64,000 nt of DNA from an uncultured Kiloniellaceae bacterium (GCA_947500035.1 CANMQP010000012.1:434001-498000), one strand, 5' to 3'. Positions 26,719-35,727 are shown, counted from the stretch's first letter. Program-made: numbers and translations. Notes: generated from the letters alone by a model not told the origin.

Positions 26719-27873
26719 TTACTGGGTTCCACCAGCAGCAGCTACATTGCCGATGTTCACTCCCGAATGAGCTGCCACAGACACGCCACCAAGAGTCGCG
26801 TTGTAGAAGCCCGAGGAGACATTGATATTGGCGATACCGCCAAAGGTTCCGGCACCGACGTTAACCGCAACCGCACCCGTCGACAGCGTGCCACCGGCAC
26901 CATTGCCACCGACACCACCGTTGCCGCCGTTGCCGCCGTTACCGCCGGTCGCGTTCGCTGCACCGGCCGTTGCCGTGCCGCCATTACCACCGGCACCGCC
27001 ACCGGCGCCATCGCCGCCGGCACCACCAGATGCCGTGGCAGGTCCGGAGTTCGCATTGCCACCGGTCCCGCCTGCGCCACCGGCACCACCGCTACCGCCG
27101 GCGCCACCAGCGCCACCGGTTCCGGTTGCTGCGCCGGCCGTTGCCGAGCCTCCCGTGGCCGAGTTCCCGCCGGCGCTGCCCGCGCCACCGGCACCACCCG
27201 CGCCACCAGCCCCGGAATCGCCACCGTTGGCATTTGCGTTGCCGCCATTGCCGTCGTTGCCGCCGGAATCGGTGTTACCGCTGTTGCCCGCGGTGTTCGC
27301 ATCGCCGTTGCCGCCTTCACCACCACGACGTCCGTCACCGCCGTTGCCACCGTCAGCGGCAGAGCCGGCATTCGCGTTCGAATAGGCTTCTCCGTATTCG
27401 CCGTCGCCGCCATCGCCGCCATTGCCGCCGCGCCGGCCGTTGCCGCCGTTCGCTTCGGAATAGGCATCCGCGTAGGAGCCGTCCCCACCAATGGCGCCAT
27501 CGCCGCCGTTACCGCCGTTACCGCCAAGAATGCGGATCGGTGCGCCGGTGACGGCCGCAGTCATGTACTGATAGGAAATCACTTCGACGTCTTCGTTGAA
27601 GGATTCGGCATAGGCCGAGGCTGTTCCGCCTGCTCCGCCCGCACCGCCGGCGCCCGCGGTCCCGGCTGTTCCGCCCGGACCTTCATCACTGCCGTTTGCA
27701 TTGGCGTTCCCGCCGTTGCCGCCCGCGCCGCCATTGGCATTGGCGTTGGCCATTGCGTCTGCCGTTGCGGTGTTCCCGTCACCAAATTTATTCTTGGGGT
27801 TCGCAGACGCGTCGAGCGCGAAAGTCATAACGAGAGCAAGCGCCGAACTCCCTATCAAAAATCTTTTAAACAT
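26719..27873 (-). CDS. Secreted glycine/asparagine-rich repeat protein B
   Basis: A 384-residue paralogue of protein A with the same plan: signal peptide MFKRFLIGSSALALVMTFALDASA, NPKNKFGDGN start, GGx repeats, the island AESFNEDVEVISYQYMTAAV, and a C-terminal FGGIANINVSSGFYNATLGG that matches A at protein level. The DNA of these C-terminal parts differs mostly at third codon positions, which points to purifying selection. GGAGGG lies before the ATG. Only 25 bp separate its stop from the start of A, so they are probably co-transcribed. Candidate structural subunit or matrix protein; the role is inferred. Confidence 0.8.
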   Translation of the reverse strand: MFKRFLIGSSALALVMTFALDASANPKNKFGDGNTATADAMANANANGGAGGNGGNANANGSDEGPGGTAGTAGAGGAGGAGGTASAYAESFNEDVEVISYQYMTAAVTGAPIRILGGNGGNGGDGAIGGDGSYADAYSEANGGNGRRGGNGGDGGDGEYGEAYSNANAGSAADGGNGGDGRRGGEGGNGDANTAGNSGNTDSGGNDGNGGNANANGGDSGAGGAGGAGGAGSAGGNSATGGSATAGAATGTGGAGGAGGSGGAGGAGGTGGNANSGPATASGGAGGDGAGGGAGGNGGTATAGAANATGGNGGNGGNGGVGGNGAGGTLSTGAVAVNVGAGTFGGIANINVSSGFYNATLGGVSVAAHSGVNIGNVAAAGGTQ

Positions 27874-28096
27874 AAGGCTCCCTCCTAAGGTCTAGATGAT
27901 GCCTGCTGACTACCTGAAGATCTTGAGACGCCGGACCGATGGAGAGCTGAACATAGTGTCCCCATAGTCCGAGGTTCCTGGCGCCCGGATGAGTTGAAGC
28001 CCTAGAATGGAAGGAGCGCCGGTCGCTGTCGTGCCCCATTTGGGTCAGATTTGGTGTGAAGAATGCCTTTTAATACAACTTTCACAGGATTTCTGA

Positions 28097-29317
28097 TCAG
28101 GCCTCTCCATTGGGGCGGTTGCGCACCACCCAGCGCTCGTCGAAATGCAGGTCAAAACAACCCTCACGCTTCGCTTCGGGCAGGCGAAACGAAGCCGGTC
28201 CGGTCAAGATCAGACGAACGAGTTCCGATTGACGGTCGATACCGGTCTTCGAAAAGATCCGTTTCAGATGGGTTCGCACGGTCTGATACTTGATACCCAT
28301 ACTTTCCGCGGCCTCGTCGAGCCGGTAGCCGTTGGAGAGGAGCCTGGCCAGCTTGGCTTCGGTGGGTGTGAACTCGTAGCATTTGACCAGCTGGTCCTCG
28401 CGGATCCGGCAACGGTATTCCGGATCGCTGATGATCAGGATCGACCCGGCAGTGTTGTCCTCGGCAATCACGCTTTCCCTGCACAGAGGTATCAGAATCA
28501 GAGTCACCGGTTCCGGTCCCTCAGACCTCATGACTGACATCTTGCGGCTCTCAGCGCCGTTTCCCGCCGATTTCAGGAAAGCCTGGAGGCCTGGTTTGAA
28601 CCTGTCCAGCGTGACGGCTGAACCGTTTTTCCGGTGGCTGTCGTTCTGTTCTTTCGAAAGCCAACTGACCGCCATCGCGTTTGCTTCCATAACCCGGCCA
28701 GTCCCATCCAGCAAAGCTACACCGACCGAGAGGGCGCCAAGCATTTCCATCAGGATCTGTTGGGAGAAGTTCGATGTGCCCAAGAGTTCATGCACCTGGA
28801 TGATCCGCCGGAAGTGCGGCATCACCTGTGCGATCAAGGCCAGGTCGCCGGCCTCGAATGGCCCTTCGCTCTCCGGCCGGCCGAACCCCGCGCAGATCAG
28901 CCGCTTATCCTTGCGCGCCAAAACACCCCAGACGCAATGATGGATTCCCGCTGGCTGTAGCCAGTCCCGATAGAACCTGCTTTCGCGCAAGAGTTCGAAG
29001 GGAAGGATCTCCTCGCCTGACACCACGGCGTCGGTGTTCCGGAAAAACCGCTCATCACGGAACCAGGCATTCGCAGGCGAATCGGGCTCTGAATAACGCC
29101 GCACCAAAAGCTCGGAGAGATTCTCAGCATGTTCGATCCGGCCAATGCCGCTGTCGAAGTCGTGTGATACGATAAGCCCAACGCTTGCCCGGCAGGTCGA
29201 CATGACCGACTGTACGGCGGGTGACCAGGTCGAAGGTGTTTCAACGGCTTTATAAAAAGCCGACAGCAAGGCCGCCAGCGTGCCGTCAGATGTTTCGCGT
29301 AATAGGGAGTTCAGCAT
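28097..29317 (-). CDS. LuxR-type transcriptional regulator
   Basis: A 406-residue protein whose C-terminal 60 residues are a LuxR helix-turn-helix (FTPTEAKLARLLSNGYRLDEAAESMGIKYQTVRTHLKRIFSKTG). The first 330 residues contain a PAS-like part (GALSVGVALLDGTGRVMEANAMAV) but no receiver domain or autoinducer domain that I recognise. The ATG at 29317 gives MLNSLLRETSDG; the frame is open to 29365. It lies upstream of the glycine-rich genes and divergent from the outer-membrane channel gene, so it is the obvious candidate regulator of the cluster. A 223-bp gap follows with no gene. Confidence 0.82.
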   Translation of the reverse strand: MLNSLLRETSDGTLAALLSAFYKAVETPSTWSPAVQSVMSTCRASVGLIVSHDFDSGIGRIEHAENLSELLVRRYSEPDSPANAWFRDERFFRNTDAVVSGEEILPFELLRESRFYRDWLQPAGIHHCVWGVLARKDKRLICAGFGRPESEGPFEAGDLALIAQVMPHFRRIIQVHELLGTSNFSQQILMEMLGALSVGVALLDGTGRVMEANAMAVSWLSKEQNDSHRKNGSAVTLDRFKPGLQAFLKSAGNGAESRKMSVMRSEGPEPVTLILIPLCRESVIAEDNTAGSILIISDPEYRCRIREDQLVKCYEFTPTEAKLARLLSNGYRLDEAAESMGIKYQTVRTHLKRIFSKTGIDRQSELVRLILTGPASFRLPEAKREGCFDLHFDERWVVRNRPNGEA

Positions 29318-30308
29318 TGCTCCGCCCCGAATGATTTCCAGAGCAGGCCCACCGTTGAGGTGCATCTGCTCCTACTATCTGAGTTGGATCGGGTTCACAT
29401 ATGTTGGCGAAACCACAAGGTGCTTCCGACAAAACAGGATCCGATCTGGGCCTCTCCTCCGGTCCGGCCGGCATCTCCGATGCTCCGGATTGCATGCTCT
29501 AGAGAACGGTCTGTCTTAAATCCACCCGCACTCAGCTAATAGTTGTCTCTCGGCGCGCCCGTAAAGGTGGGTGCACCGACGCAGTGAGCATGCCGGACAG
29601 CCGGACGAGAAGTAGAATAAAAATTCACTTCATCGCACAGGCAGCACCGACGCTTTCGCGCAGTGAGGTGGGAACAAACAGCAATGTCAGTGCACGCCGA
29701 GGCACATCAAACCTATCTGCGTGAGCAGAGATAGGGCTATGACCCCCTTGCACGATCGGCACTACGTAAATTTTCTTATTTTCCTATAATACTCGTCATT
29801 TAGGAATTTTTACGTAGAAATCGAATGCTTAGTATATATGCTATACATCGTAGCAATTATTATGCCACTTCTAATTTTATTTATATAACAAAGAGCTAGT
29901 CTTAAGGCTTGATTTTCGTTAACCATAATTGTAAAGATTTCATACAGCCCTGCGCTGCATTTTAGGCAGAATTTGCAGACAGTCGGCCCATTAAAGTGTT
30001 TTTTTATAATTACTTAGATCATAAAGACCAAAGATTTCAGGTTGTAAAATTTTTCGACTCGCCTGTTTTTCTGCGATAAATTTTCTCAAACACACCCGCA
30101 TCAAAGCAGAGGCAGAAAGTCGTTTCCGGGAAGGAAGACGCATGAGGACACGACGGCAGAGTCATTTACAAACTGTCGTAAATGAAAAATCTGAATAGTA
30201 GAAATTTCTATCTATAAGAGTATACTGCAGAGAAACCTTTGTTTCATTCACGACAACTCATCGGCGGGAGATTTTAAAACCAGATAATTGAATTTGAGGG
30301 GGTATCAA
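29318..30308. promoter_or_regulatory. Long AT-rich divergent intergenic region
   Basis: About 990 bp with no credible gene. From roughly 29750 to 30280 it is very AT-rich; two 60-bp lines that I counted have 16 and 17 G+C. It contains an inverted repeat CTACGTAAA (29762-29770) / TTTACGTAG (29809-29817) and another, TCATTTAC (30162-30169) / GTAAATGA (30178-30185). It separates the LuxR-type regulator from the divergent outer-membrane gene, so it probably holds the promoters and regulator sites of the cluster. Confidence 0.6.
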
Positions 30309-31685
30309 ATGAAATGGCAATCTGCCGCTGCAATTACGATTTCCGTGCTCTCCTATCCGGCTGGCCCTCTGGCAGCTCAAACGCTGCCGCCAGCAACACT
30401 TCAGCCAAGTGACAAATCACTTACAGCTGCCCAGTCTACAAACCTATCGCTCGAGGCCAAACTGGCCCGCCTCGAACGCGCGCTACAGCAGCAGCGCGAA
30501 GAGATCGACTATCTCAAAAATCAATTGCTCTCTCAAAGCAGAGGGGGCCGGTCTCCAGCCTCGGACGTCAGACTGAATTACGGGACGACCGGCCTGACGG
30601 ATTATGCGTTCGAACCGCCCCGCGACGCCCAAAGCAATCAGGAAGACTGGCTCAGCGCCAAGACCCGTGCGTCGAACCCGCAACAGCAACGACCGGTTCA
30701 AACCGCCCAACAAGACCAGCAGCAGCCCGTCGGGAAACCGCCCGAAACGCCTGAACGAAAGGTTCCCGAGGTTCAGGCCATTCCGGAACTGGGGGGTGTC
30801 CTCACACCGGCAGGCAAGCTTATCGTCGAACCCTCGCTTCAGTACTCCCATTCGCAGGTCAACCGCTTCACCTTTCTGGGCATCGAAATTCTGGACACCT
30901 TCCTGATCGGACTTCTGGAAGCCGAGGACACCGACCGGGATCTCTTCACCCCGGCGCTGACCGGGCGGCTTGGGATCACCGACCGTTTCGAGCTCGAACT
31001 GAAGGTGCCCTATGTGATCCGGAACGACAGGGTCAGCTTCGTCATCCCGCAGGTCGACCCCAACGCGACCATTACACAGGAGCTGGACGGCAACGGGCTC
31101 GGCGACATCGAGGTGGCGGCTCATTACCAGATCAACAACGGCCTGAACGACTGGCCGATCTTCATCGGCAACCTGCGCTACAAGTCGACCACCGGAACCG
31201 GACCCTTCGACGTCAGTCGCGATGCAAACGGCCTGGAGACCGAACTGCCCACCGGCTCGGGATTTCACTCGGTCGAACCCAGTATTACAGCGCTCTATCC
31301 TTCTGATCCTGCTGTGTTTTTCGCGAACCTGGGATATCTTTACACGGTCGAGGACGATGTGGGTGAGAGCTTCAATGATCAGAATATCGGCAACGTCGAT
31401 CCCGGTGACGCCTACCGGGTCAGTTTCGGGATGGCCTATTCGATCAACGAACGCACCTCCTTCACCCTGGGCTACAAGCACGACTTCATCGGGGAGACGG
31501 ATACCGAGGTCAACGGCGTGACGCTCTCGAGCAACACCCTGGATGTCGGGTCGCTTCTTCTGGGCTACAGCTTCCAGTTCGACGAGAACCTGGCTGCAAA
31601 CTTCAATCTGGAACTGGGCGTAACCGCGGACGCACCGGACGTGCTCATGACCTTCCGGATGCCCTTCCTGATCGACGTGTTTTAA
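30309..31685 (+). CDS. Outer-membrane channel with N-terminal coiled coil (FapF-like)
   Basis: A 458-residue protein. A signal peptide ends near GPLAAQ, a coiled coil follows (LEAKLARLERALQQQREEIDYLKNQLL, about residues 45-72), then a Gln/Pro-rich linker, then a beta-barrel with alternating strands that begins at GVLTPAGKLIVEPSLQYSHS and ends in Phe (FRMPFLIDVF). This coiled coil, linker and barrel order is that of FapF, the trimeric secretion channel of the Pseudomonas amyloid system; the barrel also looks like generic transporter porins. GAGGGGG lies 7 nt before the ATG at 30309. It is divergent from the regulator and the secreted protein genes. Confidence 0.78.
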   Translation: MKWQSAAAITISVLSYPAGPLAAQTLPPATLQPSDKSLTAAQSTNLSLEAKLARLERALQQQREEIDYLKNQLLSQSRGGRSPASDVRLNYGTTGLTDYAFEPPRDAQSNQEDWLSAKTRASNPQQQRPVQTAQQDQQQPVGKPPETPERKVPEVQAIPELGGVLTPAGKLIVEPSLQYSHSQVNRFTFLGIEILDTFLIGLLEAEDTDRDLFTPALTGRLGITDRFELELKVPYVIRNDRVSFVIPQVDPNATITQELDGNGLGDIEVAAHYQINNGLNDWPIFIGNLRYKSTTGTGPFDVSRDANGLETELPTGSGFHSVEPSITALYPSDPAVFFANLGYLYTVEDDVGESFNDQNIGNVDPGDAYRVSFGMAYSINERTSFTLGYKHDFIGETDTEVNGVTLSSNTLDVGSLLLGYSFQFDENLAANFNLELGVTADAPDVLMTFRMPFLIDVF

Positions 31686-31730
31686 AGTTTAAGTGGCGAC
31701 TGAGCGGCGGATCTCTCCGGGCTAAGCCTC

Positions 31731-32852
31731 TTAAGTCCGCTCGCTTTTGCGTTTGCGTTCGGACTCGGACTTGAGCTGGCCGCAGGCCGCCAGAATGTCC
31801 TCGCCACGCGTCGCCCGGACGGGCGCGGAGAGCTGCCCGTCGTTCAGGATCTTTGCGAAGCGGTGGATGGCATTGTTCGAGGAGCACTCGAAAAAGGAGC
31901 CGGGCCAGGGATTGAAGGGAATCAAATTCACCTTTGCCGGAATATCTTTCAGCAGTTTGATCAGCGCCCGTGCGTCCTCAGGCGAGTCATTCACGCCCTT
32001 GAGCATCACATACTCAAAGGTGATCCGCCGTGCGTTGTTGGTGCCGGGATAATCGCGGCAGGTCTGCAGCAATTCCTTCAGCGGATACTTCTTGTTGATC
32101 GGCATGATCTTGTCGCGGGTCTCGTCATCGACCGCGTGCAGCGAAACAGCGAGATTGACCCCCAGCTCCCGCCCGCAGCGTTCCATCTCGGGAACCACAC
32201 CGGAGGTCGAGAGCGTGATCTTGCGTTTGGAAATCGCGATACCCTCGCCGTCCATGGCAATCTTCAGCGCCGTCGCCACGTTTTCGTAGTTATAAAGCGG
32301 CTCGCCCATTCCCATCATCACCACGTTGGTGATTTTACGGTCCAGGCGGGTGCTCGGCCATTCGTCCAAAGCGTCGCGCGCCAGCATGATCTGACTTATG
32401 ATTTCCGCCGGGGAGAGATTACGGACCAGCCGCTGCGTGCCCGTGTGGCAGAACTTACAGGTCAGGGTGCAGCCGACCTGGCTGGAAACGCAGAGCGTGC
32501 CCCGGTCTTCCTCCGGGATATAGACCGTCTCAACTTCCTGGCCGTCGGCGAAGCGCAGCAGCCATTTCCGGGTCCCGTCCGCTGAGATCAGGTCCTGAAC
32601 CACATCGGGCCGGCGAACGACAAAGTGCTCGGCAAGCCGGGCGCGGAAAGCTTTGCTCAACGAGCTCATCTCGGCGAACTCAGTGACGCCTTTGCTGTAG
32701 ATCCAGTGCCAGAGCTGGCGGGCGCGAAAGGCCGGTTCGCCGAGGGCCGTGATCTCAGCCTCAAGTTCCTCGCGGGAGAGACCCACAAGGTTCTTGGTAT
32801 CCGCCGAGTCGCTCGGCGGCGCAAACAGCTCAGCGTGCGCGGTTCCAGCCAT
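31731..32852 (-). CDS. rlmN: 23S rRNA (adenine2503-C2)-methyltransferase RlmN
   Basis: A 373-residue radical SAM enzyme that methylates A2503 of 23S rRNA and A37 of some tRNAs. The CxxxCxxC cluster motif is CTLTCKFC, followed by the SAM-binding GMGEPLYN. The N-terminal region contains [14 protein letters not shown] and [11 protein letters not shown], and the catalytic Cys is near the C-terminal ACGQL. The start [15 protein letters not shown] is slightly longer than in short homologues. It converges with the outer-membrane channel gene, with 45 bp between stops. Confidence 0.95.
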   Translation of the reverse strand: MAGTAHAELFAPPSDSADTKNLVGLSREELEAEITALGEPAFRARQLWHWIYSKGVTEFAEMSSLSKAFRARLAEHFVVRRPDVVQDLISADGTRKWLLRFADGQEVETVYIPEEDRGTLCVSSQVGCTLTCKFCHTGTQRLVRNLSPAEIISQIMLARDALDEWPSTRLDRKITNVVMMGMGEPLYNYENVATALKIAMDGEGIAISKRKITLSTSGVVPEMERCGRELGVNLAVSLHAVDDETRDKIMPINKKYPLKELLQTCRDYPGTNNARRITFEYVMLKGVNDSPEDARALIKLLKDIPAKVNLIPFNPWPGSFFECSSNNAIHRFAKILNDGQLSAPVRATRGEDILAACGQLKSESERKRKSERT

Positions 32853-32933
32853 AGCCGTTAGATACGCGCGCGGACCGTTAAACGCAAGCCATCCCGTCAG
32901 GCTTTCATGCGATCAGGCCGGCCAGCAAGATGG

Positions 32934-33467
32934 TTAATTGACACCGCAGCTTGCGGAGATTGCGCGATAGGCTGCCGTAAAGCCCTTGAGTGAATAGGTG
33001 TCGGTCGTAAGCGTTCCGCGGGAAGAAGTGCCTTTGACCAGCATGGTCGAGCCACGGATCATCGCCTGGACCATTGCCTTATCCAGATTGTGGTCCGGTG
33101 CCCAAGCACCGTCATTCTGGGTAAAGAACTCCTCGGTCCGGTCCCCGATCGTCACCGTTGCCGGGCTGCCTTTCTTGAACTGGTAGCCTGCGACGAAACT
33201 GACCTCGTCACGCCTGGATTCGGCAGGCCGGTGGGTCACGAGGGCATAGATGTCGCCCCGTTTCGAGTAGTCGCCGGCCGACTTGCTGGGCACGGACGCC
33301 ATGTAACACGCCGGCTTACCGTCTTCCATGAAGCGGTAGGCGCTCCAGGACCCGAAATCTCCCAGGCGTTCGATTCCCTGGGCCGATGCAGAAGTGCCCA
33401 GTGTGAAAAAGAGCGGCAACGCCAGAACCCCGGCCATTGTCGCCCGCATCAATGCAAATGAAGTCAT
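32934..33467 (-). CDS. Invasion-associated locus B (IalB)-like secreted protein
   Basis: A 177-residue protein with a signal peptide (MRATMAGVLALPLFFTLGTSASA after a short leader). The mature part reads FGSWSAYRFMEDGKPACYMAS, then THRPAESRRDEVSFVAGYQFKKGSPATVTIGD, and ends with YRAISASCGVN, the layout of alphaproteobacterial IalB-family proteins with two conserved Cys. Function outside Bartonella is unknown. The start may be 33467 or, six codons later, 33449. It is divergent from the rpoE-like gene. Confidence 0.8.
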   Translation of the reverse strand: MTSFALMRATMAGVLALPLFFTLGTSASAQGIERLGDFGSWSAYRFMEDGKPACYMASVPSKSAGDYSKRGDIYALVTHRPAESRRDEVSFVAGYQFKKGSPATVTIGDRTEEFFTQNDGAWAPDHNLDKAMVQAMIRGSTMLVKGTSSRGTLTTDTYSLKGFTAAYRAISASCGVN

Positions 33468-33583
33468 ATCGTTATTATAGAGAGCACTTTTCCGTTCGCT
33501 ACCCCCTGATAACAGGATTTTTTGCTTCGTGAGGGCATATCCCGGATTTTATGCAAAAAAACTGCGGGGAAGACCGCCAAACC

Positions 33584-33612
33584 TGATCCAAGCCTCTGGT
33601 CACGCCGTATAG
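33584..33612 (+). promoter_or_regulatory. Candidate RpoE (ECF11-type) autoregulated promoter
   Basis: TGATCC at 33584-33589, then exactly 18 bp, then TATAG. This matches the TGATCC-N18-TAWR promoter class recognised by RpoE of Rhodobacter sphaeroides and relatives. It lies directly upstream of the rpoE-chrR pair, as expected for autoregulation during singlet oxygen stress. It was found by inspection only, but spacing and position agree. Confidence 0.72.
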
Positions 33613-33634
33613 CCTCCTGTAGTGCAGCAATGAA

Positions 33635-34330
33635 GTGGAAATCTGTGTGAATAATGCTGTCGCGCAACAGGATGTAAATGCAGAGGTGGCAAGATCTCTT
33701 GCCGCCATCGCGTTTATCGCGTCTGATAACGAAATGACGCAGGAGCCGGTAGCTAAAGAACCTAAGCGGCAGGACCCGCTAACGCCGCCCGAACTGGTGG
33801 CGCTGGTCCATGAAATCGCAGAACGGCGCTGTAAAGAGTCGTTCCAGGAGCTGTTTGGTTTCTTTGCGCCCCGAGTGAAGGCCTATCTGATGCGGCTTGG
33901 CTCGGACATGCATCAGGCGGAAGAACTGGTTCAAGAGGCCATGATCATGGTCTGGCGCAAAGCCGCCAGTTTCGACCCGGCGCAGGCAGCCGTAAGCACA
34001 TGGGTGTTTACGATTGCGCGAAACAAACGAATCGATGCGATCCGGCGCGAAAAGCGCCCGGAGATCGATCTGGAAGACCCGGCTCTCGTTCCGCAGCCAG
34101 AGGCGCTCGCGGACGGGATCGTAGAACAACAACAGCACGCGAGACGGCTGAAAGAAGCAATCAGCCGCCTCTCTGCGGAGCAGGCAAAGTTGATTAAGAT
34201 GGCATATTTTGCTGATAAGGCGCATGGCGCCATTGCCGAAGAAACCGGCCTGCCGCTTGGGACCGTCAAGTCCCGGTTGCGTCTGGCGCTCGGACACCTT
34301 CGAAAAGAACTCAAGGAGGAGTCCCTATGA
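33635..34330 (+). CDS. rpoE: ECF RNA polymerase sigma factor (RpoE/ECF11-like)
   Basis: The frame gives up to 231 residues. Region 2 is FAPRVKAYLMRLGSDMHQAEELVQEAMIMVWRKAASFDPAQAAVSTWVFTIARNKRIDAIR, and region 4 is LSAEQAKLIKMAYFADKAHGAIAEETGLPLGTVKSRLRLALGHLR. It directs transcription of stress genes when released by its anti-sigma factor. The start is unsure: GTG at 33635, GTG at 33647 or ATG at 33734, none with a strong ribosome site; homologues favour the later ones. The stop overlaps the chrR start by ATGA. A matching promoter lies upstream. Confidence 0.9.
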   Translation: MEICVNNAVAQQDVNAEVARSLAAIAFIASDNEMTQEPVAKEPKRQDPLTPPELVALVHEIAERRCKESFQELFGFFAPRVKAYLMRLGSDMHQAEELVQEAMIMVWRKAASFDPAQAAVSTWVFTIARNKRIDAIRREKRPEIDLEDPALVPQPEALADGIVEQQQHARRLKEAISRLSAEQAKLIKMAYFADKAHGAIAEETGLPLGTVKSRLRLALGHLRKELKEESL

Positions 34331-35049
34331 CTTCGGCCTCGCCTCATGGTCACGGCGGCGCCATGCGTGCGCTGCCGGCCAATCATGTAACCGACGAGCT
34401 GCTCGCGGCCTACGCGGCAGGCACGCTGTCGGAAGCGGAGTCGCTGATTGTTGCGACCCATTCGGCCCTTTGCCCACTCTGCAGAGACGCGATTGCCGCG
34501 TTCGAAGCGGTTGGCGCAAACCTTCTCGATGAGATAGAGCCCGAAGAGTTGAGCGCGGGATCGCTGGAGTCCGTGATGGCGAAACTCGATGACGCAGCGG
34601 ATCTGCCGGACAACGTGGTGCGGCATCCAAGCTCAAAAACTGCGGCAGCTGCTGCGGCCGAGGGTTTTGTGCTGCCTGAGCCTCTGCGCAGTTACGTTGG
34701 CGGAGACCTGAATGATGTTGTGTGGCGCCCCGTCATACGCGGTCTCGAGGAGGCTGAACTCTCCGTCTCCGGGCCGGAGTTCAACGTCCGCCTGATCAGG
34801 GTCGCCGCAGGCGCCGCCATGCCGCAGCACAGCCATTACGGCTCGGAGTACACCCTGCTTCTGACTGGTGCCTACCAGGATAGTTCAGGCCGCTTTGCGC
34901 GCGGTGATTTCCAGATGGCTGACAGCGATGTTGATCATCAACCGACCGCAGAACCCGGCGAGCCCTGTGTTTGTCTGATTGTGACCGATGCGCCGATAAA
35001 GCTGACCGGCCCGGTTGGGCGCCTGCTGAACCCTTTCATCCGCTATTGA
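34327..35049 (+). CDS. chrR: ChrR-type zinc anti-sigma factor with C-terminal cupin
   Basis: A 240-residue protein. The N-terminal anti-sigma domain carries HVTDELLAAYAAGTLSEAE and the zinc motif ATHSALCPLC (H-x3-C-x2-C). The C-terminal cupin has the metal ligands QHSHYGSEYT and a later DVDHQP. In the RpoE-ChrR system the zinc domain holds the sigma factor and the cupin senses singlet oxygen. It overlaps the sigma gene by ATGA. All key ligands are present, so it should be functional. Confidence 0.9.
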   Translation: MTSASPHGHGGAMRALPANHVTDELLAAYAAGTLSEAESLIVATHSALCPLCRDAIAAFEAVGANLLDEIEPEELSAGSLESVMAKLDDAADLPDNVVRHPSSKTAAAAAAEGFVLPEPLRSYVGGDLNDVVWRPVIRGLEEAELSVSGPEFNVRLIRVAAGAAMPQHSHYGSEYTLLLTGAYQDSSGRFARGDFQMADSDVDHQPTAEPGEPCVCLIVTDAPIKLTGPVGRLLNPFIRY

Positions 35050-35100
35050 TTTGAGGCCGGTTCATCCGGCTGATCAGGTGAGATCCTTGCAGCGGCGATG

Positions 35101-35727
35101 TCAGTCGTCGCTGCTTTCGGCCTGCCCACTCCCGCCGCTTTGCGCCTGCTGAGCTTGTTGAGCTTGTTGAGCTTGTTGAGCTTGTTCTGCAGCCTGGCGC
35201 CGCTTCTTGCGCAGCACCTGCCCTCCCTGAACATGTTCGGGCAAGGGCTCCGGCGCCGCGCGTGAATGCACCGGGCGGGCCGGGAAACGACCGTAGCTGA
35301 TCAGGCGGTCATACATCAGAATGGCCCCGGCGGTTCCGACGTTGACGCAGAATTTCATGGGGATCTTGACGATGTGGTCGCAGGCTTCCTGAAGCTCCGG
35401 CGACAAGCTGCCGCGTTCCGGACCCAGAACGTATGCCGCAGCCGCCGGATGCCGGAAGCTTGGCAAGGCAATTGCCTCGTCGGTCAGCTCCACACCCACC
35501 AGCGAGCACCCGCGCGGCAGCATCAATTCATCAACAGAATCATAAGTATAGAGCGGCATGGTCTTGGCCGCGTCCGAGGTATCGGCGTTCTTCACCTGCC
35601 GGGCATTGAAGACCGGGGCGATGGTGAAAAAGAAGCTGCCGCCAAACGAATGCGTCGAGCGGATCAGATTACCGAGGTTCATCGGCTTGCTGATTCCTTC
35701 GACGCCTATTCCAAAATATCCGCGCAT
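35101..35727 (-). CDS. SpoU/TrmH family RNA methyltransferase
   Basis: A 208-residue SPOUT methyltransferase. The N-terminus MRGYFGIGVEGISKPMNLGNLIRSTHSFG contains motif 1 (NLGNLIRS), YVLGPERGSLSPE is motif 2 and VNVGTAGAILMYDRL corresponds to motif 3; together they form the knotted SAM site. It probably makes a 2'-O-methyl group on tRNA or rRNA. After residue 175 comes a basic RKKRRQ and a low-complexity QAQQAQQ tail encoded by a 9-bp tandem repeat. The ATG at 35727 fits the family; the frame extends to 35775. Confidence 0.85.
   Translation of the reverse strand: MRGYFGIGVEGISKPMNLGNLIRSTHSFGGSFFFTIAPVFNARQVKNADTSDAAKTMPLYTYDSVDELMLPRGCSLVGVELTDEAIALPSFRHPAAAAYVLGPERGSLSPELQEACDHIVKIPMKFCVNVGTAGAILMYDRLISYGRFPARPVHSRAAPEPLPEHVQGGQVLRKKRRQAAEQAQQAQQAQQAQQAQSGGSGQAESSDD
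35151..35186. repeat. 9-bp tandem repeat in the RNA methyltransferase gene
   Basis: GAGCTTGTT occurs four times in a row, encoding the repeated AQQ tail on the minus strand. The 9-bp period keeps the frame, so copy number changes would only alter tail length. Confidence 0.9.

Noticed and set aside
25569-27873. A CRISPR array or satellite DNA in the repetitive glycine-rich region
   Set aside because: The repeats are irregular and codon-based, with no constant repeat and spacer lengths and no cas genes.
25515-27895. Long plus-strand frames opposite the glycine-rich genes
   Set aside because: They are antisense shadows created by the repetitive GGx codons. The minus strand has signal peptides, ribosome sites and conserved protein ends.
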